64,000 nucleotides of DNA from Thioclava atlantica (GCF_000737065.1 NZ_AQRC01000011.1:81721-145720); one strand, 5' to 3'; shown: positions 34,567 to 43,889, counted from the first letter of the stretch. The notes: generated from the sequence alone by a model not told the origin. Numbers and translations are program-made.

Positions 34567-36947
34567 GTCACTCTCCAGAAATCAGGACGTTCGCGATAAT
34601 CGGCGCCGGCAAGCGCTTCGCCCTTCTCCATTCCGCCAAGGATGGTCACGAGCGGGCCGAGCGCGCTGAGATCGGCATCGATCACGACGGAACCACGGTC
34701 GTCGCGAACAAGCGCGAGCCGCGAGGCCGAGCCGACGCCCAGAAGCACGTCGAGCTCTTTCTCGGTCAGGCCGAGCATCGCGTAGTCAGCAGCGGAAGCA
34801 CGAATGTTGGGCAAGAGCACCTGCGTCGGCACCGCTTCCACGATGGTCTTGCCGGTGCGCGTGCGCTCGAGCTGGCTGGCATATTGCGTCATCATCACGA
34901 CGACGGCGTTCTGTTTGCGGGCGGTCACCAGCCAGTTGCTGAGTCGCTCCGCAAAGTAGGCGTTGTCGAGGGCTTTCCATGCCTCGTCGATGACGATGAT
35001 GGTGGGCTTGCGGTCCTCGATCACCCGCTCGACCCGGCGGAAGAGGTAGGACAGGACCGCCATGCGTTCCCGCTCGCTCTCGGAATCGAGGATGCCGGTG
35101 AGGTCAAAGCCCGCGACGTCTCCTTCGATGCTGAAACTGTCCTCGGCATTGGCCCCGAAGATCCAGCCGTAGCGACCCTCGGCCGTCCATTCCTGCATAC
35201 GCTCGAAGAGATCGCCCTCGTCATCGGTCGAGACCAGCAGCGAGGCGAAATCCGACCAGTTTCGTAGACCCGCATGTCCTGCGCTGGCGTTCTGGCGTAC
35301 GACTTCCTGCAGTCGGTTGGTCTGAACCGGGGTTAGCGGTCGATCGCGCCGCTCCAAGAGGCTCGCGAGCCAATCAGCAAGCCATGCCTGGCCCCGCACG
35401 TCGATCTCGGTCTGGAGCGGATTGAGGCCGGTGGGGCGCCCCGCCCGCACGGTCGAATAGCTGCCGCCGAGCGCGCGGACGGCCATCTCCATCCCCGCGC
35501 GATAGTCGAATACGAAGACCCGCGCACCTGCCCGCCGTGCCATGGTCATCAGGAAAGCCGCCAGGACGGATTTGCCGGAGCCGGGACGGCCGAGGATCAG
35601 CGTGTGCCCACCTGTGGGCTCGCGATCTGGCGCGCCCTGTTCGTGGAAGTTGAAGCGAAAACCACTGCGCTCGGGCGTCGGAAAGAGCGTGATCGGCATG
35701 CCCCAGGGGACTTCCCGCCCTGTCTTTCCGAGCGGGGTGCGGTGGAAGGTAGCGAGATCGGCGAAGTTGTGGTTCGTGATTGCGGCCTTGCGGCTGCGCG
35801 CCCCTGTGTTCCCGGGATGCTGCGCCATGAAATGCGCCCGCGCCCCGAAGGCTTCCGAGATCAGGTTGATCCCGGAAGTGGCGGAGATGTTGCGGATTTC
35901 GGCCGCGATGTCGTCAAGCGCCGTCTGGGTGCGGGCATAGACGGCCACGGTCATGTGGTGCTCGCCGAAGATCAGGCGTTTGGATTCCAGATCGTCCTGC
36001 GCGAGTTCCAGTTCCTGGGCGAGACTGACGGCTCCGTCATTGGCGGCCTGCATTAGCCGCAGCTGCCGCTTGATCCGGCCCGCCATGATGTTGGCGTTGA
36101 TCGGCACAAAAGAGTGCGTGACCACCATGTCGACGGGCAGATTCAACTCGTCGAGCATCAGGCTATCGGTCTTGGCCGGGTAGTTCTTCACCGCAAAGAT
36201 CGCCCCGAGCTTGTCGCCGACGGCACCGTCCGAGAGTGCGATGGTCGTGCCGCGGAAGGTGACGCGCGTATTGGCTACGTCCTCGGCGATCACACCGAGG
36301 CGCGACCGGGGGAAGAGCGGGTGCTCCTCGCCCGTGTTGAGCGACCCGAGGAAGCCCAGAAGCTCGCCGGTGCTTGCGGCCAGCAGGCGGGGCTTCAGCT
36401 CATCGAAGGAGGACAGCAGAAACCCTACAACCTCGTCGAGCTTGCGCAAGCGGCGGTTGGTGTCGGCCGCATGTCGCGAGCGAGACGCCCCAAGTCCGAA
36501 CGGCAAGCGGCTGCCTGTCTCAGGTCGCTTCAGCACCGTCAGGGTCAGCGTCTTGTCGCGCAAACCCGCGCGGCCGAGATGCGCGTGCCATCGTTCGTCG
36601 ACGGCAGCCGCAAACCCTTCGCCCGGAACGGGCGGCAGGGTCACATCGACCGCTTTCGACACCTTGTGCAGGTAGAAGGAGAACTCCGTCCCCACCTGCG
36701 CGACGATCCCAGCCAGCAACCCTCCGATTCGGTCGAGATGCCCGTCCTCGCTCGTGGTGCTGTTCACCCCTTCGAGGCGGATGCACTGCATCAGTTCGTT
36801 GCCGCGTGTCCGGATCGTTCGGTCGTTCACGAGGCTCACATAAGGCAGCATCATTGAGAGCCGCTTCTCGCCCTTGACCCATGCGGGTAGCGCGGTCAGC
36901 GGATCGATGGCGTTCTCAACCTCATCGGCAATTCCATCACGGGGCAT
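34563..36947 (-). CDS. virB4: VirB4 traffic ATPase
   Basis: VirB4 is the largest and most conserved ATPase of the secretion channel. The 794-residue product has the CagE/TrbE/VirB N-terminal domain and a C-terminal ATPase with Walker A LGRPGSGKSVLAAF near residue 450, Walker B IIVIDEAWKALD near 648, and MMTQYASQLERTRTG beyond it. Its first ten bases overlap virB3, its last four the lipoprotein gene. Length and motifs are standard. Confidence 0.95.
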   Translation of the reverse strand: MPRDGIADEVENAIDPLTALPAWVKGEKRLSMMLPYVSLVNDRTIRTRGNELMQCIRLEGVNSTTSEDGHLDRIGGLLAGIVAQVGTEFSFYLHKVSKAVDVTLPPVPGEGFAAAVDERWHAHLGRAGLRDKTLTLTVLKRPETGSRLPFGLGASRSRHAADTNRRLRKLDEVVGFLLSSFDELKPRLLAASTGELLGFLGSLNTGEEHPLFPRSRLGVIAEDVANTRVTFRGTTIALSDGAVGDKLGAIFAVKNYPAKTDSLMLDELNLPVDMVVTHSFVPINANIMAGRIKRQLRLMQAANDGAVSLAQELELAQDDLESKRLIFGEHHMTVAVYARTQTALDDIAAEIRNISATSGINLISEAFGARAHFMAQHPGNTGARSRKAAITNHNFADLATFHRTPLGKTGREVPWGMPITLFPTPERSGFRFNFHEQGAPDREPTGGHTLILGRPGSGKSVLAAFLMTMARRAGARVFVFDYRAGMEMAVRALGGSYSTVRAGRPTGLNPLQTEIDVRGQAWLADWLASLLERRDRPLTPVQTNRLQEVVRQNASAGHAGLRNWSDFASLLVSTDDEGDLFERMQEWTAEGRYGWIFGANAEDSFSIEGDVAGFDLTGILDSESERERMAVLSYLFRRVERVIEDRKPTIIVIDEAWKALDNAYFAERLSNWLVTARKQNAVVVMMTQYASQLERTRTGKTIVEAVPTQVLLPNIRASAADYAMLGLTEKELDVLLGVGSASRLALVRDDRGSVVIDADLSALGPLVTILGGMEKGEALAGADYRERPDFWRVT

Positions 36948-37215
36948 AGCTGTCGCCTCCGTGCAGCTTGCGGTTCGTCGTGGGCGGGGTTTCCTGCAGG
37001 GTGATCACCAGGACATCGAGGAAGTTCGGATCCCAGTCTGCGGCCTTCCAGAGCGCCGGCCAGGCCAACCCCGCGAACACAGCCACCACCCAGCTCTGCA
37101 CCCAGAGGAACAGGAGCGTCGAGCCGAAGAGCCAGACCATGGCGTACATGATCGGCAAGCCCATCAGCTTGGGTGGCCTGAGAAGACCGATGAATACGCG
37201 GGACTGGTCAGCCAT
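36937..37215 (-). CDS. virB3: VirB3-like inner membrane protein
   Basis: A 92-residue protein with the VirB3 pattern: VFIGLLRPPKLMGLPIMYA followed by two adjacent membrane segments (about residues 22-40 and 42-58) and a hydrophilic tail. It lies between virB2 and virB4 as in nearly all such operons and overlaps virB4. Confidence 0.88.
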   Translation of the reverse strand: MADQSRVFIGLLRPPKLMGLPIMYAMVWLFGSTLLFLWVQSWVVAVFAGLAWPALWKAADWDPNFLDVLVITLQETPPTTNRKLHGGDSYAP

Positions 37216-37224
37216 GGATGGAGC

Positions 37225-37539
37225 TCAGGTGGTCCAGATGGCGGCGACGATGGTGGGTGCTGCGGCGATGCCGGCGATTGCAACCACGACCCAGAGCGCC
37301 TGACGAAAGTCGAGGATGCCAAAGAGCCAGGAAAGGAACACCCCGATCAGCGCGAGCGTGCCAATCACGATCCCCAAGGGACCGGTGATCGCATCGACAA
37401 TGCCTTGAAGCAGGGTCTGTACCGGCGAGAGGTCGATGCTCTGCGCGAGCGCTGGACCTGCCAGCACGATAAGGGCCATCGCGCCGAACGCGGTGATCGC
37501 CCGCGTGCGGAGCACGCTTTGACGTTTCCTCGATGTCAT
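37225..37539 (-). CDS. virB2: VirB2-like major pilin
   Basis: The 104-residue propilin has a long signal sequence ending near ALAQS (residue 33), then two hydrophobic segments (GPLGIVIGTLALIGVFLSWLF and ALWVVVAIAGIAAAPTIVAA) joined by a short polar loop. This is the VirB2/TrbC layout. Its start overlaps the VirB1-like stop (ATGA). Confidence 0.88.
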   Translation of the reverse strand: MTSRKRQSVLRTRAITAFGAMALIVLAGPALAQSIDLSPVQTLLQGIVDAITGPLGIVIGTLALIGVFLSWLFGILDFRQALWVVVAIAGIAAAPTIVAAIWTT

Positions 37540-38219
37540 GAAAGATCTCCTCTGAGCCGCTCAAACACGGCAGTCACACGGGCCACATGCCCTTGGGTTT
37601 CTCGAAAAGGGGGGATGCCGCCGTGGCGTGTGACCGCCTCAGGGCCAGCGTTGTACGCCGCAAGGGCCAGAGAGCCCTCACCGAACTGGTCGAGCATCAT
37701 CAGCAAGTAGCGGGCTGATCCGTCGAGGTTCTGCGCAATGTCATGTGGGTCCACGCCGAGGTCGCGGGCAGTATCCGGCATAAGCTGCCCGAGGCCTATG
37801 GCACCGACAGGGCTACGTGCAGCCGGATTGTATGCGCTCTCGACTTCAATGTTGGCTCGGTAAAGGAGCGCCCAATCAGTGACGGAAAGCCCTGCGCGAC
37901 GCAGCGCACCATGCCCGGCATACCGTAGCGCCGTGGTCTCGATCGCATGGAGGATTTCTGGGGTGGCGCGGGCGGCGGATCGAGCCGGGATCGCTGTCTC
38001 GCTCGTTGCGTCAGGAACGCGAGGTTCTGCGAAGAGAAAAAGGCGCCCGTTTGTCTCTTGAGAAGAGGAAATCAATTGGCCGTCTGGGCCAACCGAAAAG
38101 ATGAAACCGTCGGCCAGGGCCGGGGGCGCGGAACAAACGCCTGTACCCAAAGCAACGACGAGCGCAGTCGCGCGGTCAGCTGCCTTTGACCGGCGGCGCG
38201 GCGTGGCGCTCGCGGCCAC
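37536..38219 (-). CDS. virB1: VirB1-like lytic transglycosylase
   Basis: The product (about 227 residues) contains a soluble lytic transglycosylase domain: ANIEVESAYNPAARSPVGAIGLGQLMP with the catalytic glutamate, and SLALAAYNAGPEAV. It opens peptidoglycan for the secretion channel. The start is uncertain: GTG at 38219 precedes a signal sequence ending PPALA and overlaps the upstream gene by about 44 bases. It heads the virB operon. Confidence 0.8.
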   Translation of the reverse strand: MAASATPRRRSKAADRATALVVALGTGVCSAPPALADGFIFSVGPDGQLISSSQETNGRLFLFAEPRVPDATSETAIPARSAARATPEILHAIETTALRYAGHGALRRAGLSVTDWALLYRANIEVESAYNPAARSPVGAIGLGQLMPDTARDLGVDPHDIAQNLDGSARYLLMMLDQFGEGSLALAAYNAGPEAVTRHGGIPPFRETQGHVARVTAVFERLRGDLS

Positions 38220-38502
38220 CTTCTTCAAGTGGGATGCTAGCGGTCGTACAGCCCATGTCGGCCAGGAAACTGACAAGGCCAACGATGGTTTTGAAGTCGC
38301 GGAGCTTGAGGACGCTTCGGCTGGTGACGAGCATCTTATCGTCACGCTCATCAGTGGCGACGGCGCGGATGACCCACGAGCCGTACCAGCTGTTATGGCG
38401 CTTCTCTGCTCTCTCCTTGCAGACCACCTCAATGAGGTAGCCCTCGGCGAGCAAGCCGCGCAGTCCGTCTTCTGTAACCACATTCGGGGCTTCTTCTATC
38501 AT
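38176..38502 (-). CDS. Unknown protein at the head of the virB operon
   Basis: A 108-residue soluble protein starting MIEEAPNVVTEDGL; GGGAAGG stands just before the ATG at 38502. It contains a compact alpha/beta-looking domain (YLIEVVCKERAEKRHNSW, WVIRAVATDE) and ends basic. I do not recognise a family. It overlaps the VirB1-like gene and would be translated first from the operon, so it may be a regulatory or plasmid-type accessory protein. Confidence 0.65.
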   Translation of the reverse strand: MIEEAPNVVTEDGLRGLLAEGYLIEVVCKERAEKRHNSWYGSWVIRAVATDERDDKMLVTSRSVLKLRDFKTIVGLVSFLADMGCTTASIPLEEGGRERHAAPPVKGS

Positions 38503-38690
38503 GGCCTTCCCTTGGGTCCTTGTTCTGCCTGGGTGCAGTATCAGGCCCACGGGGTCGCAACACCGTGAGCGATACAAAACAACATTAATGATAGCAAGAC
38601 AATAATAACGTGTTGACGAAGTTCGCCTTGCTCCGATAACGGTGATAGCCGACAGAATGATAATCTTAAAGGCGGCAAAGGAGTTTTGCC

Positions 38691-38975
38691 CTGCGGCTGT
38701 TTATTGCGCGCAACGCACCGTTGCTGTTCGCGTTCCTGCTTGGAAGCATGCCGATAGCCGCAGCAGCAGATTGCGTACCTCCCGAACGACCGTTCTTGCC
38801 TCAGTCGCAAGACGACATGCGTGCCTACGCCGATCTGATCAGAAGCGATTTCGAGGCCTACATTGCCGATGTGCAGGACTACTTCCGTTGTCTCGACGCC
38901 GAGCGCGCTCGCGCCTTTGTTGAGGCGAGGGAGGTCAGTGATGACTACGCTAGGTTCCTGAATGCTCTCGAGTAA
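38691..38975 (+). CDS. Small exported protein, divergent from the virB operon
   Basis: About 94 residues with a signal peptide ending AAAAD and two cysteines in the mature part (DCVPPERPF, FRCLDAE). The frame has no ATG before the signal peptide. CTG at 38691 is preferred because GGAG stands seven bases before it and it restores a basic start (RLFIAR); TTG at 38721 is the alternative. No family is recognised. It lies between the transfer genes and the copper island, so it may belong to either. Confidence 0.55.
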   Translation: MRLFIARNAPLLFAFLLGSMPIAAAADCVPPERPFLPQSQDDMRAYADLIRSDFEAYIADVQDYFRCLDAERARAFVEAREVSDDYARFLNALE

Positions 38976-39155
38976 GCGACTACGGGTTTGTGCCGCCAGT
39001 AGAAATCAACCGTTAGACCAACGCTCCGTCAGTCTCCAACGCAATGATGTTTTTCAAGCGGGCGATCATGTCGTCACCGCTTGCGACATCTACGCTCGCA
39101 CATTCATTGATCGATTAGGATTTCAGCAGTTTTTTCAAACTTCTACGAAGAATGT

Positions 39156-39566
39156 ATGAAAAATTTGCCCACACGTTTTGGTGACTTGCCGACATTTTGT
39201 TTCAGCAATACAGCTTCAAAAATGATGTACAGGATTCGGGCCGTTTTTGGGATACTCCAGATTGCCTCCATATTGGTGGCAGTGACCCTGATGCCGTCCA
39301 ATGCATCAGCCATGGTTTCGTGCTCTGTTGAACAAGTCGCTCAGGAGTCTTCAAACGAGCGCCACCATCATGAAACGGACATTCCGGCTGCAGATATCGA
39401 CCATGGAGCAGACCACTGTGCGTCACATATCTGCGTGGTCGGTGACTTCGTAGGTGCCGAAAGTTGCACAAAGCAGTCCGCTAATGTTTCCCTCCGGTCC
39501 TGGGATATTGCGTCCCTAGTCCGTTCGGCCACACCCGAAGGTTTGCGGCGCCCTCCTCGCGCCTGA
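39156..39566 (+). CDS. Small exported His-rich protein at the edge of the copper island
   Basis: A 136-residue protein with a hydrophobic export segment (FGILQIASILVAVTL) and a His/Cys-rich mature part: ERHHHETDIPAADIDHGADHCASHIC. Such short His-rich exported proteins (DUF2946-like) are common next to copper genes and may bind the metal. The true start may be the ATG at 39222, which would begin right at the signal peptide. Neither start has a strong ribosome-binding site. Confidence 0.6.
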   Translation: MKNLPTRFGDLPTFCFSNTASKMMYRIRAVFGILQIASILVAVTLMPSNASAMVSCSVEQVAQESSNERHHHETDIPAADIDHGADHCASHICVVGDFVGAESCTKQSANVSLRSWDIASLVRSATPEGLRRPPRA

Positions 39567-39626
39567 TGCACCTGTAGCCGCAGTTTGACTGCGACCATCT
39601 GCATCTGACATTTCGAGGAAATCTAA

Positions 39627-39842
39627 GTGAAAATTCTGCTTGCGGCATCCTTGCCGCTGTTCGGGGCCGCCTGCTCGGCGCTTCCTGAACTTGAAACCGT
39701 GCCAGCGCTTACGGCGGCGGTTACATCGCCTGTGGTCGCGTCTGCGCAACCCGGGCCTGTTGTTGCTTACGCGGGCTACTCGGTCGGAGAACCGGCCGAA
39801 TGGCGGATGCTGAATGATGAACAACGGGAGGGTGGCGAATGA
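39627..39842 (+). CDS. Small lipoprotein, first gene of the copper efflux operon
   Basis: A 71-residue protein with signal peptide and lipobox GAAC (cysteine near residue 16). GTG start with GAGGAAA seven bases before. It overlaps the TolC-like gene (ATGA). The mature part is short and has no recognised domain. It may assist the efflux protein or the multicopper oxidase. Confidence 0.7.
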   Translation: MKILLAASLPLFGAACSALPELETVPALTAAVTSPVVASAQPGPVVAYAGYSVGEPAEWRMLNDEQREGGE

Positions 39843-41239
39843 AACTGCCTCTTCTCATGGGGTCCATGTTGCTGGTGTCCGCCTGCGCCAGTCCTGCCGT
39901 TCTTGAGCGTGCAAAACCAGATCGCGCGGGCTTTGGCAGTGTCGAGACGGGTGCACGCCAGGCTCTAGGGGCCACACCGATCTGGAACCTGTCTGCCGCG
40001 GACCTTGAGGAAACGCGCAAGAGGGTTCACGCCATGGTGCATGGTAAGACCGTCAGCGCCGACACCGCAGTGCAGGTTGCCCTGATAAGCAGTCCCGCAC
40101 TTCAAGCCAGCTTCGCTGAGCTAGGTCTGTCCTCAACTGACTTATGGGAAGTGGCTATGGGGCCGGTGCCCTCGATCGGTGTGTCAATCTCCGGGTTGGC
40201 TGGCGATGTCACTCGCACACTTGAGGCAACATTAATCAACTCCCTGCTCGACGTGGCAACATCCGCACCGCGGACCCAACTTGCGGAGATTCGCTTCAGA
40301 CAATCCGAACTTGCTGCGCTCGCCGACACGATAGACTTGGCCGTTGAAACCCGCCGGGCCTGGATTGAGGCGGTTGGCGCTTTCGAAGCCGCTGCACTGA
40401 TCGCTCAAACTCAGGGCACTGCCGAGGCAGCGTCCGAACTTGCTGTGCAACTGGGCCGTACCGGCGCGATGAGCAAGGCCGATCAAGCAAGGGAGCATGC
40501 CTTTACTGCTGAGCTTGCCGCCGAACGTGCAGCCGCCCAATTGGAGGCGCAATTGGCCAAAGAAAAACTGCTTCGGCTGATGGGGCTTTGGGGTAGCGAC
40601 ACCACTGTATTCGTGCCGGACTCGCTGCCCGCCTTGCCTGGTGGCCCGCGCGTTGCAGGAAATATCGAACAGCTGGCACTGGCAAACCGCGTAGACCTGG
40701 CATCTGGAAAGCTGGAACTCGAGGCGCTCGCGCTGGACTACCGTCTGACCGGGCAAACCCGTATGGTCTCGGACGTCCAGTTGGTGGCTGGTTTCGACCT
40801 GGAACGTGCAGCCGGAGAAACCGAGGCCAATCCAGCGCTTGCTCTAGATTTCGAGATCCCGCTCTACGACACCGGTCCGCTGGTGTCGAAGCGTGGCCGC
40901 ATGGCCTATCTGCAGGCAGCGAACAGGCTGGCCCAGCAGGCCGTCGATGCGCGTTCGGACGCACGCATGGCCTATAGGGCCATCACCGGTCGCCATAGCA
41001 TCGCGCGGCATTGGCGCGACTCTGTTTTGCCTCTGCGACGCCAGATCGATGACGAAGCGCTGCTGTCCTACAACGGCATGCTGACCTCGACCTTTGAATT
41101 GATCGCTGATGCCCAGGAGGGGCTCGCTTCGCGCCTCTCTGCCGCAGAAGCGAAACGTGACTACTGGCTTGCCGAAACAGACGCGACCGCGGCGATTTGG
41201 GGCGGGGCAATTACTCTGACCGGAGGTAGCGAAGAATGA
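39839..41239 (+). CDS. TolC-family outer membrane protein
   Basis: The 466-residue product is a lipoprotein (SACAS at residue 16) with two long coiled-coil repeats (for example ETRRAWIEAVGAFEAAALIAQ and AAQLEAQLAKEKLLRLMGLWG), the pattern of CusC/TolC outer-membrane efflux ducts. It probably forms the outer-membrane exit for copper. No RND pump or membrane-fusion protein lies beside it, so it may work with pumps elsewhere. It is coupled to the multicopper oxidase gene. Confidence 0.85.
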   Translation: MKLPLLMGSMLLVSACASPAVLERAKPDRAGFGSVETGARQALGATPIWNLSAADLEETRKRVHAMVHGKTVSADTAVQVALISSPALQASFAELGLSSTDLWEVAMGPVPSIGVSISGLAGDVTRTLEATLINSLLDVATSAPRTQLAEIRFRQSELAALADTIDLAVETRRAWIEAVGAFEAAALIAQTQGTAEAASELAVQLGRTGAMSKADQAREHAFTAELAAERAAAQLEAQLAKEKLLRLMGLWGSDTTVFVPDSLPALPGGPRVAGNIEQLALANRVDLASGKLELEALALDYRLTGQTRMVSDVQLVAGFDLERAAGETEANPALALDFEIPLYDTGPLVSKRGRMAYLQAANRLAQQAVDARSDARMAYRAITGRHSIARHWRDSVLPLRRQIDDEALLSYNGMLTSTFELIADAQEGLASRLSAAEAKRDYWLAETDATAAIWGGAITLTGGSEE

Positions 41240-42603
41240 TGAACCGTCGTCAATTACTGGGCGCGGGATTGACCGCGAGCGCTGGAGCTGTGCTGGCGAA
41301 CGCCGGGGCCGCGCAAACACGCTTTCGCGATCTGCCCGAGGCCGCCTTTACCGACAGCCCCTATACACAAGTTCCCCCAAGGCCTTCGGATCGGTTCGAC
41401 TACAACCCCGTTGTAACACTGAACGGATGGTCTTTGCCGTATCGCATGAACGGAGATGTAAAGGAGTTCCACCTCGTTGCAGAGCCTGTTGAAAGGATTA
41501 TGGCGGACGGGATGATTGCGCGGCTCTGGGGCTACAATGGCCAATCCACCGGACCCACAATCGAAGCGGTCGAAGGCGAGCGGGTGCGTATTTACGTAAC
41601 CAACCGTCTTCCGGAACATACCAGCGTGCATTGGCACGGACTGATCCTGCCATCGGGAATGGATGGAGTTGGTGGTTTGTCGCATCCCGGCATCCCGCCG
41701 GGTAAGACCTTCGTCTACGAGTTCGACCTCATCAAGTCCGGCACCTTCATGTACCACCCGCATGCGGACGAGATGGTACAGATGGCCATGGGCATGATGG
41801 GGCTCTTCATCGTGCATCCGCGCGACCCGGCGTTCATGCCGGTGGACCGGGATTTCGCGTTCCTCCTTGCGGCCTATGACATCGACCCGGGGACCTACAT
41901 CCCGCGCGTGGCCGAGATGACCAATTTCAACATGTGGACCTGGAACAGCCGGATCTTCCCGGACATCGATCCTCTGGTGGTCAACAAGGGGGACCGTGTC
42001 CGTGTGCGTTGTGGCAACCTGACGATGACCAACCACCCAATTCACATGCATGGCTATGACTTTCAGGTCACCTGTACTGACGGAGGCTGGGTGCCGGAAA
42101 GTGCCCGTTGGCCCGAGGTCTCGATCGACATTCCTGTAGGCGCCATGCGCGCCTACGAGTTCGACGCGATTCACGAAGGTGACTGGGCGATCCACTGCCA
42201 CAAGTCGCACCACACCATGAATGCTATGGGCCACGACATCCCTACATTTATTGGCGCCGACAAGTCCCGCCTGACCCAAATGATCCGCCGCCAGCAGCCT
42301 GGCTACATGCCGATGGGCACGGCGGGTATGGCGGATATGGGCGAGATGTCGATGGAGATCCCCGAGAACACCGTGCCGATGATGACCGGATGGGGGCCGC
42401 ATGGCCCATTGGAAATGGGTGGCATGTTTAGCGTGGTGAAGGTTCGCGAGGGCATCGACCGCGACGATTACAGCGATCCTGGCTGGTACGACAACCCGCC
42501 CGGAACACAGGCCTACGAATGGACGGGCGAGCTGCCCGAACATGCATACAACACCAGTCCGAAAACCGTGATCACGCCGCGCGGCGGCGTGCGGCAGGGC
42601 TGA
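41236..42603 (+). CDS. Multicopper oxidase, copper-tolerance type
   Basis: A periplasmic oxidase expected to oxidise Cu(I) to the less toxic Cu(II). The 455-residue protein starts MMNRRQLLGAG, a Tat-type signal. Copper sites: HWHGLILPSG near residue 130, YHPHADEM near 173, HPIHMHGYDF near 265, and HCHKSHHTMNAMG near 318 for the type 1 centre with a methionine ligand. A Met-rich stretch (MGTAGMADMGEMSME) lies near 355, suggesting extra Cu(I) binding. It sits between the TolC-like and cupredoxin genes. Confidence 0.92.
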   Translation: MMNRRQLLGAGLTASAGAVLANAGAAQTRFRDLPEAAFTDSPYTQVPPRPSDRFDYNPVVTLNGWSLPYRMNGDVKEFHLVAEPVERIMADGMIARLWGYNGQSTGPTIEAVEGERVRIYVTNRLPEHTSVHWHGLILPSGMDGVGGLSHPGIPPGKTFVYEFDLIKSGTFMYHPHADEMVQMAMGMMGLFIVHPRDPAFMPVDRDFAFLLAAYDIDPGTYIPRVAEMTNFNMWTWNSRIFPDIDPLVVNKGDRVRVRCGNLTMTNHPIHMHGYDFQVTCTDGGWVPESARWPEVSIDIPVGAMRAYEFDAIHEGDWAIHCHKSHHTMNAMGHDIPTFIGADKSRLTQMIRRQQPGYMPMGTAGMADMGEMSMEIPENTVPMMTGWGPHGPLEMGGMFSVVKVREGIDRDDYSDPGWYDNPPGTQAYEWTGELPEHAYNTSPKTVITPRGGVRQG

Positions 42604-42629
42604 TGCCAGAGCACAGGAGAAACACGCTC

Positions 42630-43106
42630 ATGAAAACTGCACTTTTGACATTGGGGCTGGCCCTGATTCCCGCCCTCGCAATTGCGGACGCCGGGCACGG
42701 CAACGGTCAAATGGCCATCGGCATGCCTGCGATGCATGGCCATGAACCCACGCGAACCATCGATGTGATAATGCGTGAGGACTACGACAAGGACGCACCG
42801 TTCGTCTTCGAACCCTCCTCGGAAATGACTTTTTCTGAGGGTGAAACCGTGCGCCTGCGCATCACGAACATGGGTGAGGAAACCCACGAGTTCGTGATGG
42901 ATTCGATGGCACAAAACGCTGAACACAAAGAGCTGATGGCCAAGTTCCCTGAGATGGAACATGACGACCCTAACGCTGTGCGCCTTGAACCAGGTGAAGA
43001 GGCGGAGATCCTTTGGACTTTCAACAAGGCCGGCAACTTCGAATTCGCCTGCCTGCTGCCCGGCCACTATGAAGGCGGCATGCACGGCGCCCTTACTGTC
43101 AACTGA
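42630..43106 (+). CDS. Exported cupredoxin-like copper protein
   Basis: The 158-residue product has a signal peptide ending AIAD and a plastocyanin-like fold: ITNMGEETHEFVMDS and EFACLLPGHYEGGMHG, which gives the His, Cys, His and Met ligands of a type 1 copper site. GGAGAA precedes the ATG. Its role is likely electron transfer to or from the adjacent multicopper oxidase, or copper buffering. Confidence 0.85.
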   Translation: MKTALLTLGLALIPALAIADAGHGNGQMAIGMPAMHGHEPTRTIDVIMREDYDKDAPFVFEPSSEMTFSEGETVRLRITNMGEETHEFVMDSMAQNAEHKELMAKFPEMEHDDPNAVRLEPGEEAEILWTFNKAGNFEFACLLPGHYEGGMHGALTVN

Positions 43107-43129
43107 TCTCAAATCAAAGGAAACCAATC

Positions 43130-43417
43130 ATGACCAAATTTTTGACGCTCGCCGCTGCCCTTCTGATGACCGCTGGAACTGCAATTGCTGCTAGCGATAG
43201 TGCCATGTCCTCGGGCACGGTGACCAAGATCGATGCCAAGTGGAACAAGATTACTGTCGACCATGGCCCGCTGGAAAACCTCGACATGCCAGCAATGAAA
43301 ATGGTCTTCGTTCTCGCCGATCCCGCGATGCTGGAAGGGCTGAGTGAAGGCGCACAGATCAACTTCGTTGCCGACCGTGTGAATGGCAAGCTGACTATTA
43401 CAGAGCTGGTGCAGTAA
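43130..43417 (+). CDS. cusF: CusF-like periplasmic copper-binding protein
   Basis: The 95-residue protein has a signal peptide and the CusF-type fold with copper residues His and two Met in TVDHGPLENL and MPAMKMVF. The Trp of E. coli CusF that precedes the Met ligands is Met here. It should hand Cu(I) to the efflux system. It is the last gene of the 39.6-43.4 kb operon and is followed by a strong hairpin. Confidence 0.88.
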   Translation: MTKFLTLAAALLMTAGTAIAASDSAMSSGTVTKIDAKWNKITVDHGPLENLDMPAMKMVFVLADPAMLEGLSEGAQINFVADRVNGKLTITELVQ

Positions 43418-43424
43418 CTACAGG

Positions 43425-43453
43425 TCGCGCGCCCTGTCTCGCAGGGCGCGCGA
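43425..43453. terminator. Bidirectional terminator between cusF and cueR
   Basis: TCGCGCGCCCTG (43425-43436) pairs perfectly with 43442-43453 around a TCTCG loop, followed by TTTCATT. It separates two convergent genes and can serve both. Confidence 0.8.
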
Positions 43454-43472
43454 TTTCATTCGTCGTCGGAGA

Positions 43473-43877
43473 TCATGAGAAAGTTGCGTCGTCTACGACA
43501 GAAAGATCCGCAAGAATTGGACAATCCGGTCGGTGATCGCCAGCACACTGGTGCACGAGAGACGAAAGAGTTTCTTTCATCGACATGAGTTTAGAGATCT
43601 TTTCATCAATCTGGCGCAGGTGCTCCTCTGCGACGGCCTTTACCTGCGCACTTTCTCGATTGTCATCGTTATAGAGCGCCAAAAGCGTACGGCAGTCTTC
43701 GATTGTAAATCCCAAGGCTCGCGCTCGTCCGATGAATGCCAGCTTATGAAAATCGATCTCTCTGAAGCTTCGATACCCGTTTGCAGCGCGCAAAGGTGTT
43801 ACTAGACCGATATCCTCATAGTAGCGAATGGTCTTGGCCGGCACTCCTGACCGCTCGGCAACATCACCAATGTTCAT
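43473..43877 (-). CDS. cueR: CueR/HmrR copper-responsive MerR-family regulator
   Basis: The 134-residue protein has the MerR HTH (MNIGDVAERSGVPAKTIRYYEDIGL), a dimer helix, and the Cu(I)-binding loop CAGDHRPDC near residues 112-121, with two cysteines spaced as in CueR. It activates promoters with long spacers, several of which are visible in this window. It is convergent with cusF and lies directly after copA. Confidence 0.92.
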   Translation of the reverse strand: MNIGDVAERSGVPAKTIRYYEDIGLVTPLRAANGYRSFREIDFHKLAFIGRARALGFTIEDCRTLLALYNDDNRESAQVKAVAEEHLRQIDEKISKLMSMKETLSSLVHQCAGDHRPDCPILADLSVVDDATFS

Positions 43878-43889
43878 TTCTGCCTCCTC

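Noticed and set aside
41254..42543. A 429-codon His-rich minus-strand frame opposite the first multicopper oxidase
   Set aside because: The His richness reflects the complement of Met and His codons of the oxidase; it has no start context or family.
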